Source: Dactylosporangium fulvum
GTDB lineage: Bacteria; Actinomycetota; Actinomycetes; Mycobacteriales; Micromonosporaceae
Assembly (NCBI RefSeq): GCF_025137375.1
Contig: NZ_CP073720.1
Coordinates: 10,378,501-10,442,500 of the forward strand
Direction of reading: 5' to 3'
DNA length: 64,000 nucleotides
Position numbers and translations under genes: made by a program. Positions 16,990 to 25,213 of this stretch are shown one piece after another. The notes under the pieces were generated by a model. That model saw only the letters and a list, made by a program, of their open reading frames with translations, made no database searches and had not been told where the DNA came from. Position 1 is the stretch's first letter, and every line of letters begins with the position of its first letter.

Positions 16990-19490
16990 AGATCCCCGAG
17001 CTGTGCCTCGTGGCACTCGTCGGCGTCTCCGGCTCCGGCAAGTCGACGTTCGCCCGCAAGCACTTCCTGCCCACCCAGGTCCTGTCCTCCGACGCGTTCC
17101 GGGCGCTGGTCGCCGACGACGAGAACGACCAGTCGGCCTCCGCCGACGCGTTCGCAGCACTGCACTTCGTCGCCGGCAAGCGGCTGGCCGCCGGACGGCT
17201 CACCGTGGTCGACGCGACCAACGTCCAGCCGCACGCCCGCCAGGCCCTGGTGGCGCTGGCGCGCGAGCACGACGTGCTGCCGGTCGCGATCGTGCTCGAC
17301 GTGCCGGAGGACGAGTGCTGGGCGCGCACGCAGGCCCGCCCGGACCGCGACTTCGGCCGCCAGGTGATCAGCCGGCAGCAGCGCGACCTGCGCCGCTCGC
17401 TGAAGCACCTGGGGCGGGAGGGCTTCCGGCAGGTCCACGTGCTGCACGGCGTGAACGAGATCAACACCGCCGAGATCGGCTACGAGAAGCTGTTCAACGA
17501 CAAGCGGGAGCTCACCGGGCCCTTCGACGTCATCGGCGACGTGCACGGCTGCCGCGCCGAACTGGAGCTGCTGCTCGACCGGCTGGGATACACGCTCACC
17601 CGCGACGCCGCGGGCCGGCCGGTCGACGCCGCGCACCCGGAGGGCCGCACCGCCGTGTTCGTCGGCGACCTGGTCGACCGCGGCCCCGACTCGCCGGGTG
17701 TGCTGCGGCTCGTCATGGGCATGGTCGCGGCCGGTCACGCGCTCTGCGTCTCCGGCAACCACGAGGCGAAGCTCCTTCGCAAGCTGCGCGGCGCGAACGT
17801 ACAGGTGGCACACGGCCTGCAGGAGACGTTGGACCAGCTGGCCGGCTCCGACCTCGACCCGACGCCGTTCCTGGACGGTCTGATCAGCCACTACGTGCTC
17901 GACGGCGGCCGGCTGGTGGTCGCGCACGCCGGGCTCAAGGAGGCCTACCACGGCCGCGCGTCGGGCCGGGTCCGCGCCTTCGCGCTCTACGGCGACACGA
18001 CCGGCGAGACCGACGAGTACGGGCTGCCGGTCCGCTACCCATGGGCGACCGAGTACCGCGGCAAGGCCATGGTCGTCTACGGCCACACACCGACGCCGAC
18101 CCCGGAATGGGTCAACAACACGATCTGCATCGACACCGGCTGCGTCTTCGGCGGTGCGCTGACCGCGCTGCGGTACCCGTCGCGTGAGCTCGTATCCGTG
18201 CCGGCGCTGGCGGAGCACTACGCGCCGGTACGCCCGCTCGTGAGCGCCGTGCCGGCCGGCGACGACGCCGGGCTGAACCTCGCCGACGTCACCGGGCGGC
18301 GCAGCCTGGAGACGCCGGCCGGCCGGGTCACGGTCGCCGCCGAGAACGCCGCGGCGGCGCTGGAGGTCATGAGCCGGTTCGCGGTCGACCCGCGCTGGCT
18401 GGTGTGGCTGCCGCCGACGATGGCGCCCTCGTCCACGTCCACGCAGGAGGGGTACCTCGAGCACCCGGTCGAGGCGCTCGGCGATTACGCGAAGGCGGGC
18501 GTGCCGCGGGTGGTGTGCCAGGAGAAGCACATGGGCTCGCGGGCCGTCCTCGTCGTGTGCCGCGACGAGGACGCCGCCGCCCGGCGGTTCGGCGTCGACA
18601 CCGGCGCGGCGGGGACGATCTACACGCGGACCGGCCGGCCGTTCTTCCCCGACGCCATGAACACCGCGCTGCTCGACGGGGTGCGGAAGGCGGTCGGCGC
18701 CGCCGGGCTCTGGGACGAGCTCGGCAGCGACTGGCTGCTGCTCGACGCCGAGGTGCTGCCCTGGTCGGCGAAGGCGGAGCCGCTGATCCGCGAGCAGTAC
18801 GCGAGCGTCGCCGCGGCCGCCGGTGCCGCGCTGCCGGCCGTGCGGGCCGCGCTCGCCCGGGCGGCCGGCCGAGGGCTGGACGTCGCCGCGCTCGAGGCCA
18901 GGTTCGCGGAGCGGGCTGGGTCCGTCGCGGCGTTCACCGACGTCTACCGGCGGTACTGCTGGCCGACCGACGGGCTCGCCGGTGTGCGGCTGGCGCCGTT
19001 CCACGTGCTGGCCAGCGCGGGTGCGAGCCACGCACGACGGGGCCACGAGTGGCACCTGGCGCTCGTCGACCGGCTCGTCACCGCCGACCCGGAGCTGTTC
19101 ACCACGACCCGGCGACTGGTCGTCGACCCGTCCGCGCCCGACGACGTGGCGACGGCGACGCGCTGGTGGCTGGAGCTGACCGCGAGCGGGGGTGAGGGCA
19201 TGGTCGTCAAGCCGGCCGAGGACGCCGGTCCGCGGGTGCAGCCGGCGATCAAGTGCCGCGGTCGCGAGTACCTCCGGATCATCTACGGCCCCTCGTACAC
19301 CGAGCCGGACCGTCTCGCCACGCTGCGCAACCGCAACCTCGGGCGCAAGCGCGGCCTCGCTCTGCGAGAGCAGGGGCTGGGCCTCGCCGCGCTCGACCTG
19401 CTGGCCGAAGGTGCCGCCGCGTGGCGGGTCCACCAGCTGGTTTTCGCGGTACTCGCATGTGAAAGCGAGCCGGTGGATCCACGGTTGTAG
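16986..19490 (+). CDS. pnkp: Polynucleotide kinase-phosphatase/ligase Pnkp
   Basis: 834 aa with the three catalytic modules in order. Kinase: GVSGSGKST at about 13-21. Metallophosphatase: DVIGDVHGC (about 181), GDLVDRG (about 225), SGNHEAKLL (about 257), HAG and GHTP. Ligase-like adenylyltransferase: EKHMGSRA with the lysine nucleophile at about 514, followed by a GEGMVVKP motif near the C-terminus. It heals 5'-OH and 2',3'-cyclic phosphate ends and, with Hen1, seals cleaved RNA, classically ribotoxin-cut tRNA. GTG at 16986 overlaps the hen1 stop. All catalytic residues I could check are present. Confidence 0.95.
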   Translation: MKIPELCLVALVGVSGSGKSTFARKHFLPTQVLSSDAFRALVADDENDQSASADAFAALHFVAGKRLAAGRLTVVDATNVQPHARQALVALAREHDVLPVAIVLDVPEDECWARTQARPDRDFGRQVISRQQRDLRRSLKHLGREGFRQVHVLHGVNEINTAEIGYEKLFNDKRELTGPFDVIGDVHGCRAELELLLDRLGYTLTRDAAGRPVDAAHPEGRTAVFVGDLVDRGPDSPGVLRLVMGMVAAGHALCVSGNHEAKLLRKLRGANVQVAHGLQETLDQLAGSDLDPTPFLDGLISHYVLDGGRLVVAHAGLKEAYHGRASGRVRAFALYGDTTGETDEYGLPVRYPWATEYRGKAMVVYGHTPTPTPEWVNNTICIDTGCVFGGALTALRYPSRELVSVPALAEHYAPVRPLVSAVPAGDDAGLNLADVTGRRSLETPAGRVTVAAENAAAALEVMSRFAVDPRWLVWLPPTMAPSSTSTQEGYLEHPVEALGDYAKAGVPRVVCQEKHMGSRAVLVVCRDEDAAARRFGVDTGAAGTIYTRTGRPFFPDAMNTALLDGVRKAVGAAGLWDELGSDWLLLDAEVLPWSAKAEPLIREQYASVAAAAGAALPAVRAALARAAGRGLDVAALEARFAERAGSVAAFTDVYRRYCWPTDGLAGVRLAPFHVLASAGASHARRGHEWHLALVDRLVTADPELFTTTRRLVVDPSAPDDVATATRWWLELTASGGEGMVVKPAEDAGPRVQPAIKCRGREYLRIIYGPSYTEPDRLATLRNRNLGRKRGLALREQGLGLAALDLLAEGAAAWRVHQLVFAVLACESEPVDPRL

Positions 19491-19491
19491 C

Positions 19492-20268
19492 GTGGCTCAC
19501 GTACCCTGGTTCGCCGTGGAAGAAAAGACGCGCGCCTTCGGCGACCTGCTCTCCCTCAACCCGCTGGACGCGAAAGGGCTGCTGGGCACGTTCGGCGTGA
19601 TCGGCGTCTGGGTCATCATGTTCGTGGAGACGGGCCTCCTCGTGGGCTTCTTCTTCCCCGGAGACTCACTACTGTTCCTGGCCGGCGTCGCCTCGTCGCC
19701 GGCCGCGACCGACCTGCTGGGCGACCAGCTCAGCCTGACACAGCTGCTCATCGGCGCACCGATCTGCGCGATCGTCGGTGCGCAGCTGGGCCACTACCTA
19801 GGTGCCCGCTACGGCCGGCAGATGTTCGACCGGCCCAACTCCAAGATCTTCAAGAAGGAGTACGTCGAGAAGGCCGAGTACTACTTCGAGAAGTTCGGTC
19901 CGGCCAAGGCCGTGGTCCTCGCCCGGTTCATCCCGATCGTGCGCACCTTCCTCAACCCGGTCGCCGGCGTCGTCGGCATGTCGGCCCGGCAGTTCTTCCT
20001 GTGGAACGTCATCGGCGGCATCCTGTGGACCGACGGCATCATCTTCGTCGGCTGGGCGCTGGCGAAGCAGATCCGCCAGCTGATCCCGCCGGAGAAGATC
20101 GACACGTACCTGCTGCCGGCCGTGCTGTTCATCGTGCTGCTCTCGGCGATGCCGATCTTCATCGAGATCTTCAGGGGCTGGCGGGAGCGCCGCCGCGGCC
20201 GCGCCGCCGCGGAGCCGGTCGCCCCGGAGGGCACCCGCCGTCCGGGCGCCCACCGCGTCCCGGAGTAG
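19492..20268 (+). CDS. DedA family membrane protein (SNARE-associated/VTT domain)
   Basis: 258 aa, polytopic. MFVETGLLVGFFFPGDSLLF and the FIPIVRTFLNPVAGVVGMS block with GGILWTDGIIFVGW are DedA hallmarks; family members act as lipid (C55-P or PE) flippases or support proton-motive force. The C-terminus is a charged tail (GWRERRRGRAAAE). The GTG at 19492 directly follows pnkp (1 bp after its stop); the GTG at 19516 is an equally good start, as neither has a clear SD. May be read through from hen1-pnkp without sharing function. Confidence 0.88.
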   Translation: MAHVPWFAVEEKTRAFGDLLSLNPLDAKGLLGTFGVIGVWVIMFVETGLLVGFFFPGDSLLFLAGVASSPAATDLLGDQLSLTQLLIGAPICAIVGAQLGHYLGARYGRQMFDRPNSKIFKKEYVEKAEYYFEKFGPAKAVVLARFIPIVRTFLNPVAGVVGMSARQFFLWNVIGGILWTDGIIFVGWALAKQIRQLIPPEKIDTYLLPAVLFIVLLSAMPIFIEIFRGWRERRRGRAAAEPVAPEGTRRPGAHRVPE

Positions 20269-20285
20269 CGCTCAGCCGGACCTGA

Positions 20286-21245
20286 TCAACGCCTGAACGA
20301 CCGGCCTCCGGTGGTGGCGGCTATCTCGTCCAGCTCCTGCTTGTTGACATCGGGCCCCACCCCCAGCAGCACCACGCGAATCGGCCGGGTGGGGTCCGTC
20401 GCCCGTTCCAGCTCGAGCTTCAGCGTCTCCAGGCTCATGCCCGGCTTGCTGTCCGCTTGGCGAACGCCTCGCGGTTGGCGGCGGCGCCGAGCGCGGCGCG
20501 GAACCGCTCGGCGGCCTGCACACTCACCCGCGGCTTGCCGGCGACAACGGCGAACGGGTAGTCGAGGGTGACCGCCGGTTCGAGCGGAAGGGTGACCTGC
20601 CCGCCGTCGGGGCCGGCCAGCACCGCCTGCTCGCTCGTCAGCGACACCTGCCGGGCCGGCGCCTTGAGCAGCGCGGCGGCATCCGGGGCCACGACGAGCT
20701 TCGCGGGTTCGGTGACGATGGCGTCGTACAGCAGCCCGGCCCCGGCCAGGCCGGCGGTGCTGCGGCGCGGGTCGACGGAGCCGACCTGGAGTTCCTTGGC
20801 GCCGACCTTGGCCAGCAGGGCGGCGACCTGCTGCGCGCCGACCGTGCCGGCGCCGAGCGACTTGGCAACCGGCTCGGCGGCGGCAACAACCACCAGGCTC
20901 GCGGCCACCGGCGTCGGGTCGGCCTCGAACGCCTCCCGATTGACGCCCTGCATGCGGGTGATCCAGGCGGAGGAGTCGGGGATCCAGACGGTGGGCACGT
21001 CGGCGTCGGCCGGCGAGGCGGCCGCGGTGGCGGCGACGTTGATGGTGCCGCCCGCCCGAGCGGCGAGCCGGTTGGCGACGTCGGCGGGCTCGGCCGCGTC
21101 GACCTTGACGGTGATGCAGTCGCCGTTGACCTCGGGCCTGGTGGCGGAGAACCGGGCGACGGAGACGGTGATCCCGCCCGGAGCAGTCGCCGGCACGGCC
21201 GGCCACGGTTCGTACAACCACAACCCCTGCGGCGGCGAGGAGCAC
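20286..21245 (-). pseudogene. Decayed substrate-binding + VWA domain protein
   Basis: Remnant of a secreted protein with a solute-binding-like domain followed by a von Willebrand A domain. The N-terminal membrane segment (LLAAAGVVVVRTVAG) is in one frame, the binding domain (ITVSVARFSATRPEV ... VSVQAAERFRAAL) is in another, and the last 50 residues (KPGMSLETLKLELERATDP...VVLLGVGPDVNKQELDEI) are back in the first. The middle frame stops at 20435, about 15 bp after the join. The MIDAS part of the VWA domain (the DxSxS segment), which should precede MSLETLKLEL, is entirely missing, so about 100 or more codons were deleted near 20450. Convergent with DedA. Confidence 0.8.
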
Positions 21246-21383
21246 GACTCCCGGCGATCAGCGTGCGTTCACGTTCGCTCCCCCACTTGACCTGCGGTTC
21301 TTGACCGGCGGCTCAACTGGAGGACGAGTGTAGGCGAGGGATCGTTCAGGTTTAGGGGTGACTTTTGAGGTGACTGCGCGGCG

Positions 21384-22040
21384 CTACGCGGTGGCGTTCT
21401 CGGCGTCCAGCCAGGTCGTGGGCAGCGGCTCGGGGGTGCGGCCGAGCAGCAGCGCACGATACGTCATCCGGGCGGCCTCTTCGAGATAGAAGGCGCGCTT
21501 GTGGGCCAGCTCGATCGAGTCGGCGATCACCGAACAGCCGTGGCGGGACAGCACGACGCAGTTGGTGCCGTCGGAGCAGGCCTTGGCCGCGAGGGTGCCC
21601 ACCTCGGCGCGGCCGGGCGGGATGAATGGCATGGTGGCGACCCGCCGCAGGTAGAAGGCGTGGTCGGTGGTGAGGAGCTGGACCGGCACACCGATCGCGT
21701 CGAGCAGCAGGACGGTCTGCGGGTGCAGGTGCACGACCGCGTTGACGTCGGGGCGGGCGCGATAGGTGGCGAGGTGGAGCGCGAGCTCCGATGACGGCGC
21801 GGCCTTGGTGTCGGACGAAGTCCTGTCAAGTGCCGCGCCGTCGCTGATTCGGATCCGAACGAATGAACCACGGTCGAGTCGGTCGAGCCATGTCCCGGCC
21901 GCAGTTACCCAGCATTCGTCGGCGTCCGGTGCCCGAGCGGAAAGGTTGCCGCCCGAGCCCACTACGAGTCCGGCCTGCACGACCGCGTGCCCGACATGGG
22001 CGAGCTGATCGCGCAGATCGCCGGTCTCGTTGTTCTGCAA
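21384..22040 (-). CDS. Class II aldolase/adducin family protein
   Basis: 218 aa. VVGSGGNLSAR, SSELALHLATYRARPDVNAVVHLHP (catalytic Glu and the zinc-binding HxH) and VVLSRHGCSVIAD match L-fuculose-phosphate/ribulose-5-phosphate 4-epimerase-type enzymes. The substrate is unknown, probably a phosphorylated sugar or methylthioribulose-like compound. No ATG or GTG fits the family start; I propose TTG at 22040, 4 bp after the arsR stop, so that the LRDQLAHVGHAVVQAG helix is retained. Downstream partner of arsR. Confidence 0.75.
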   Translation of the reverse strand: MQNNETGDLRDQLAHVGHAVVQAGLVVGSGGNLSARAPDADECWVTAAGTWLDRLDRGSFVRIRISDGAALDRTSSDTKAAPSSELALHLATYRARPDVNAVVHLHPQTVLLLDAIGVPVQLLTTDHAFYLRRVATMPFIPPGRAEVGTLAAKACSDGTNCVVLSRHGCSVIADSIELAHKRAFYLEEAARMTYRALLLGRTPEPLPTTWLDAENATA

Positions 22041-22044
22041 GGCC

Positions 22045-22425
22045 TTACCGAGGAGCCTTCTTGGTCGCACGCTTGCGCGGCGGGGTGAGAAGGTCGGCGA
22101 TGGTGCCGATCGCGGAGGGCACCAGGCGGTAGAACGCCCACACACCCCGCTTCTCGCGCTCCAGCAGTCCGGCCTCGGTCAGGATTCGCAGGTGGTGGCT
22201 CACCGTCGGCTGCGAAAGGCCGAGCGGGGCCGTTAGGTCACAAACACATGCCTCGCCATCGGGCGCCGACTGGATCAGGCTCAAGAGCCGGAGTCGGGCC
22301 GGGTCAGCGAGTGCCTTCAGGACGCCGGCAAGACGCTCGGCATCGGCGCGGTCAATCGGCTCGCCGGCAAGCGGCGAGATCTGGGGCAGGGTCATCTCAG
22401 CCAGCGCAGTTCCCACGTTTTCCAT
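22045..22425 (-). CDS. ArsR/SmtB family metal-responsive repressor
   Basis: 126 aa. Winged helix: LADPARLRLLSLIQ, then CVCDLTAPLGLSQPTVSHHLRILTEAGLLEREKRGVWAFYRLV. The two Cys in ACVCDL sit in helix alpha-3, the classic As(III)/Cd(II) sensing site. ATG at 22425. A palindrome (22450-22465) just upstream is a likely self-operator. Oddly, no arsenate reductase or efflux gene accompanies it; the next gene is an aldolase. Confidence 0.9.
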   Translation of the reverse strand: MENVGTALAEMTLPQISPLAGEPIDRADAERLAGVLKALADPARLRLLSLIQSAPDGEACVCDLTAPLGLSQPTVSHHLRILTEAGLLEREKRGVWAFYRLVPSAIGTIADLLTPPRKRATKKAPR

Positions 22426-22449
22426 CCTTCCACCAACACCATCGATCCG

Positions 22450-22465
22450 CCTGCATATGCGCAGG
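22450..22465 (-). promoter_or_regulatory. Palindrome upstream of arsR, putative operator
   Basis: CCTGCATATGCGCAGG: the core GCATATGC is a perfect 8-bp palindrome and the outer CCTGC/GCAGG arms pair with a 2-base offset. It lies 25 bp upstream of the arsR ATG, where ArsR proteins commonly bind their own promoter. Confidence 0.4.
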
Positions 22466-22482
22466 TCCGAATCGACAATTTT

Positions 22483-23025
22483 TCAGCCCTGTTGGCCGAG
22501 GTCGGCCAACGAAAATACTGAGCGATAGCTCAGCCCCGCGGCGCGAACCGCCTTTTCCGCGCCACGATCGACGATAACGGCCACACCGACCACTTCGGCG
22601 CCGGCCTCCCGCAGCGCCTCCACGGCTGTGAGGACGCTTCCCCCTGTTGTGGAGGTGTCTTCCACCGCCAGTACGCGTCGGCCGGCAACGTCGGGTCCTT
22701 CGATCCGTCGTTGCAGACCATGAGCTTTATCACTCTTTCGGACGACGAACGCGTCGAGCGTCCGCCCACCACGGGCGGCCGCCGCATGCAACATCGCGGT
22801 GGCCACCGGGTCCGCGCCGAGGGTCAGCCCTCCCACGGCGTCGAACTCCCAATCGTCGACCAGATCCAGCAGAACCCGGCCGACGAGCGGTGCACCAGCA
22901 TGGTGCAGCGTCAAGCGACGAAGGTCCACGTACCAGTCGGCAACTTGTCCTGACGACAGCGTCACCCGCCCACGCACAACGGCGAGATCACGCACGAGTT
23001 TCAGCAGGTCGTCACGGTCGGTCAT
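22483..23025 (-). CDS. pyrE: Orotate phosphoribosyltransferase
   Basis: 180 aa. Converts orotate and PRPP to OMP in pyrimidine synthesis. PRPP-binding signature RVLAVEDTSTTGGSVLTAVE and the N-terminal RGRVTLSSGQVADWYVDLRRL are diagnostic. ATG at 23025 gives MTDRDDLLKLVRDL. A small membrane ORF upstream overlaps the start by 14 bases, so pyrE may be translated by coupling. Confidence 0.95.
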   Translation of the reverse strand: MTDRDDLLKLVRDLAVVRGRVTLSSGQVADWYVDLRRLTLHHAGAPLVGRVLLDLVDDWEFDAVGGLTLGADPVATAMLHAAAARGGRTLDAFVVRKSDKAHGLQRRIEGPDVAGRRVLAVEDTSTTGGSVLTAVEALREAGAEVVGVAVIVDRGAEKAVRAAGLSYRSVFSLADLGQQG

Positions 23026-23182
23026 GACCGAAGCGTACGCGCTCAAGCGCCTCGGCGAATCGATGACCCGCACTCTCGCACCAATTTAGGTCCGTCAAGG
23101 GGACGAGGAGGAATACGAAGGTGATCGCAGCGATCACCGCGAGTAACACGAGGGGTGACGGCGACGGGGGATTTCGGAGCAC
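23012..23182 (-). CDS. Small single-span membrane protein overlapping pyrE
   Basis: 56 aa from a GTG at 23182, with AGAAGG 8 bases upstream. One clear membrane helix (LVLLAVIAAITFVFLLV) after a Pro/Ser-rich N-terminus, then a short charged tail ending GHDRP. Its TGA lies inside the first codons of pyrE. Third-position G+C is about 70 %, lower than neighbours, and it contains one TTA and one CTA Leu codon, both rare here. Too short for a family assignment; supported by RBS, helix and coupling geometry only. Confidence 0.5.
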   Translation of the reverse strand: MLRNPPSPSPLVLLAVIAAITFVFLLVPLTDLNWCESAGHRFAEALERVRFGHDRP

Positions 23183-23421
23183 CGATACACCCTTCTCTCA
23201 CCGTGGATGATCTCGGCGACACGCCGGTCACACTGCGTTGACCTGCGGAAATACGGAGTCGATCGATCCAGTCGGCGCGACGGCCGGGCACGGCGGCACC
23301 AGCCTGGGAGATTACCGGAGGACGTGACCACAATCATGCTCAATACACAGCAGATTCAATGCTTGCTGTACTGCACGTATCTGCCCAGGTGGAGGAGGGT
23401 GCGCGCCGGGTGGAGGAGAGC

Positions 23422-24210
23422 TCAATGCTCCTCACGGCCGATGCGACCGCGGGTGTCCCGGGAGACCCGGTGCACCAGCCCGCGCGGGGCGTGCCGGACG
23501 GCGAAGGTCGTCAGCTTGTACTTCCAGCCGGGCACGCTGACCATCTTGCCCTTCCGCAGGTCCCGCAGTCCGGCCCGGACGACGTCCCGCGCGTCCATCC
23601 ACAGCCACTCGGGGGTCTTCGACATGTCGATCCCGGCCCGCTGATGAAACTCGGTGCGGGTGTACCCCGGGCACAGCGCCATCACGCGCACGCCCATGCG
23701 GCGCACCAGTTGTGCCTGCGACTCGCTGAAGTTGGTGACCCAGGCCTTGCTCGCCGGATACGTCGAGCCGGGCATCAACGCCGCGAAGCCGGACACCGAC
23801 GAGACGTTGACGATGTCACCCTGCCCGCGGGCGGCCATCACCGGCAGGGCAGCCAGGGTCAGGCGCATGACAGAGTGAACGTTGAGCCGGAGCAGCATCT
23901 CCTCGAGCTCGACGGTCGAGCGCAGGAACGACCGGTTGAGGCTCATCCCGGCGTTGTTGATCAGAAGGTCGACGGGCCGCTCGGCGTCGGTGAGACGCGC
24001 GGCGACGGCATCACACCCGGCCGCGGTCGAGAGGTCCGCCGGCAGGACCGCGACGTCGACGGCGGAGAGCTCCTGCGCCATGCCCTTCAGCCGCTCTTCG
24101 TCCCGGGCGACAATGACGAGGTCGTACCCTTCGGCGGCCAGTTCCCGCGCGAAGGCGGCCCCGATGCCCGCGGTGGCCCCGGTGATGAGCGCGGTTCGCC
24201 GTTCGGTCAC
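23422..24210 (-). CDS. Short-chain dehydrogenase/reductase (classical SDR)
   Basis: 262 aa. TGATAGIGAAFA (NAD(P) loop), LINNAG, NVSSVSGF and YPASK (catalytic Ser, Tyr, Lys) are all present. VARDEERL after beta-2, with Arg, favours NADPH. SSVSGFAALMPGSTYPASKAWV resembles DltE/YqjQ-like SDRs. ATG at 24210. The substrate is unknown. It stands alone next to a long gene-free stretch. Confidence 0.9.
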   Translation of the reverse strand: MTERRTALITGATAGIGAAFARELAAEGYDLVIVARDEERLKGMAQELSAVDVAVLPADLSTAAGCDAVAARLTDAERPVDLLINNAGMSLNRSFLRSTVELEEMLLRLNVHSVMRLTLAALPVMAARGQGDIVNVSSVSGFAALMPGSTYPASKAWVTNFSESQAQLVRRMGVRVMALCPGYTRTEFHQRAGIDMSKTPEWLWMDARDVVRAGLRDLRKGKMVSVPGWKYKLTTFAVRHAPRGLVHRVSRDTRGRIGREEH

Positions 24211-24337
24211 GGCGGCAATCTATCCGCTACGCCCACAGTTGCGAAACCATTGACCTGTTCACTCCACCGACGGCGAACTGCGCCCAGCGATCGTGACCAT
24301 CTGCGCTGTGACCCCAGCCCCGAATGTTGACAGCCAG

Positions 24338-24417
24338 CCAGTCGCTCCGAGCCAGTCGCTCCGAGCCAGTCGGGGCGGCCTGCCAGTCGGGGCGGCCAGG
24401 CACTCGGGGCGGCCAGG
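24338..24417. repeat. Two short tandem repeat families
   Basis: CCAGTCGCTCCGAG occurs twice (24338-24351, 24352-24365), followed by three copies of a 17-18-bp unit based on CCAGTCGGGGCGGCCAGG (24366-24382, 24383-24400, 24401-24417). The families share CCAGTCG. Confidence 0.85.
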
Positions 24418-24600
24418 CGTTCCTCGATCGACCGAGCGCTCTCGGGGCAGTCGCGCTCTCTGGGCGTCGGGCTCGGACGGCCGCTCGTTCTCGGGCAGCC
24501 CACTCTTTTCTCGGCAGCGGGCTCACGGGCGACGGGCTCTCGGGCGGTTGCTCGTTTTTGGCACGGCACCCTCCCCGAACCACTCGCTCAAACCGTGATC

Positions 24601-24640
24601 GTGGAGTCTGGTGGTGGCCAGGACCACCATAGATCTCCAC
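24601..24640. repeat. Compound palindrome
   Basis: GTGGAG-tct-GGTGGT-ggccagg-ACCACC-atagat-CTCCAC: two nested stems with an internal loop. Confidence 0.75.
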
Positions 24641-24928
24641 AGTCAGGCCCACATGTCGACGGCCGGTCCGCTCGAAGCACCGGGCACTCTTCGACGGCCC
24701 AGCCCAATCGGAGTTTCGGCATCCAAGCCAACGGATCCCTTACGCCGGACGCCCTCGGGCGTCCGACAACCCGTTCGGCAACGCCTGGCACAGGTCCCCG
24801 AACAGCCGCAGCCGATTGGAAGGCACGGCCGGCGGGCAGCTTTCGGCGATCTTCGCCGACGGCTACCGCGCCTCACTGGCGGACGGTGGTGCAGCACCTT
24901 CACACGGCAGCCCGGTGGCCCAAAAAAA

Positions 24929-24980
24929 TTGACCTTGGTCGAAATCCGTGGCCCTGGCCACCGAACTCCACCAAGGTCAA
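24929..24980. repeat. Compound palindrome with 11-bp outer arms
   Basis: TTGACCTTGGT (24929-24939) pairs perfectly with ACCAAGGTCAA (24970-24980); inside lies GTGGCC-ct-GGCCAC (24948-24961). The design (outer arm, spacer, inner GTGG stem) mirrors 24601-24640. Confidence 0.75.
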
Positions 24981-24989
24981 CAACTTCTC

Positions 24990-25020
24990 CTCAAGATTGC
25001 GACTAAACCGCGATCTTGAG
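24990..25020. repeat. Palindrome CTCAAGAT...ATCTTGAG
   Basis: 8-bp perfect arms (24990-24997 and 25013-25020), with GCG/CGC pairing inside after a 1-base step; the loop is ACTAAAC. Confidence 0.7.
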
Positions 25021-25033
25021 ACGGAACCTGGTA

Positions 25034-25144
25034 CCGATCTTGATGTGGACCGCGTGCTGACCTTGAGGTAGACGCTAGCGCTGACCTTGAGGCAGAGCTG
25101 TGCGGTGATCTTGGTTGGTGCCAGGTGCTGGTCTTGGCGTAGGA
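25034..25144. repeat. CTTG-centred repeats every 22-25 bp
   Basis: CCGATCTTGATGTGGA (25034), GCTGACCTTGAGGTAGA (about 25056), GCTGACCTTGAGGCAGA (about 25080), GTGATCTTGGTTGGT (about 25105) and GCTGGTCTTGGCGTAGG (about 25128): five diverging copies. Two contain CTTGAG, half of an HspR site, but without the partner half. Confidence 0.6.
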
Positions 25145-25164
25145 CCAGGCGCCCCAGTCGCGGC

Positions 25165-25200
25165 GGGTAGGCCGATTCCGACCCCGGAATCGGCCTACCC
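25165..25200 (-). terminator. Perfect 16-bp terminator hairpin
   Basis: GGGTAGGCCGATTCCG, loop ACCC, CGGAATCGGCCTACCC. It lies 14 bp after the stop of the membrane protein gene (minus strand) and probably ends that transcript. Confidence 0.85.
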
Positions 25201-25213
25201 GTCGATCATGCGG

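Larger units (their letters stand above)
24211..25213. other. 1-kb gene-free region with palindromes and short repeats
   Basis: No frame here has coding-like composition or motifs. From left to right it holds 14-bp and 17-bp tandem repeats (24338-24417), three compound hairpins (24601-24640, 24929-24980, 24990-25020), a series of CTTG-centred repeats (25034-25144), and a terminator (25165-25200). It reads like a sink of small mobile palindromes or a non-coding RNA locus. Confidence 0.65.

Noticed and set aside
23183..23421. Short minus-strand frames between the small membrane ORF and the SDR
   Set aside because: No RBS or coding bias; the stretch is more likely promoter DNA.
24227..25071. 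Several 60-160-codon frames in the gene-free region
   Set aside because: No RBS, no motif, non-coding codon bias, built from repeats.
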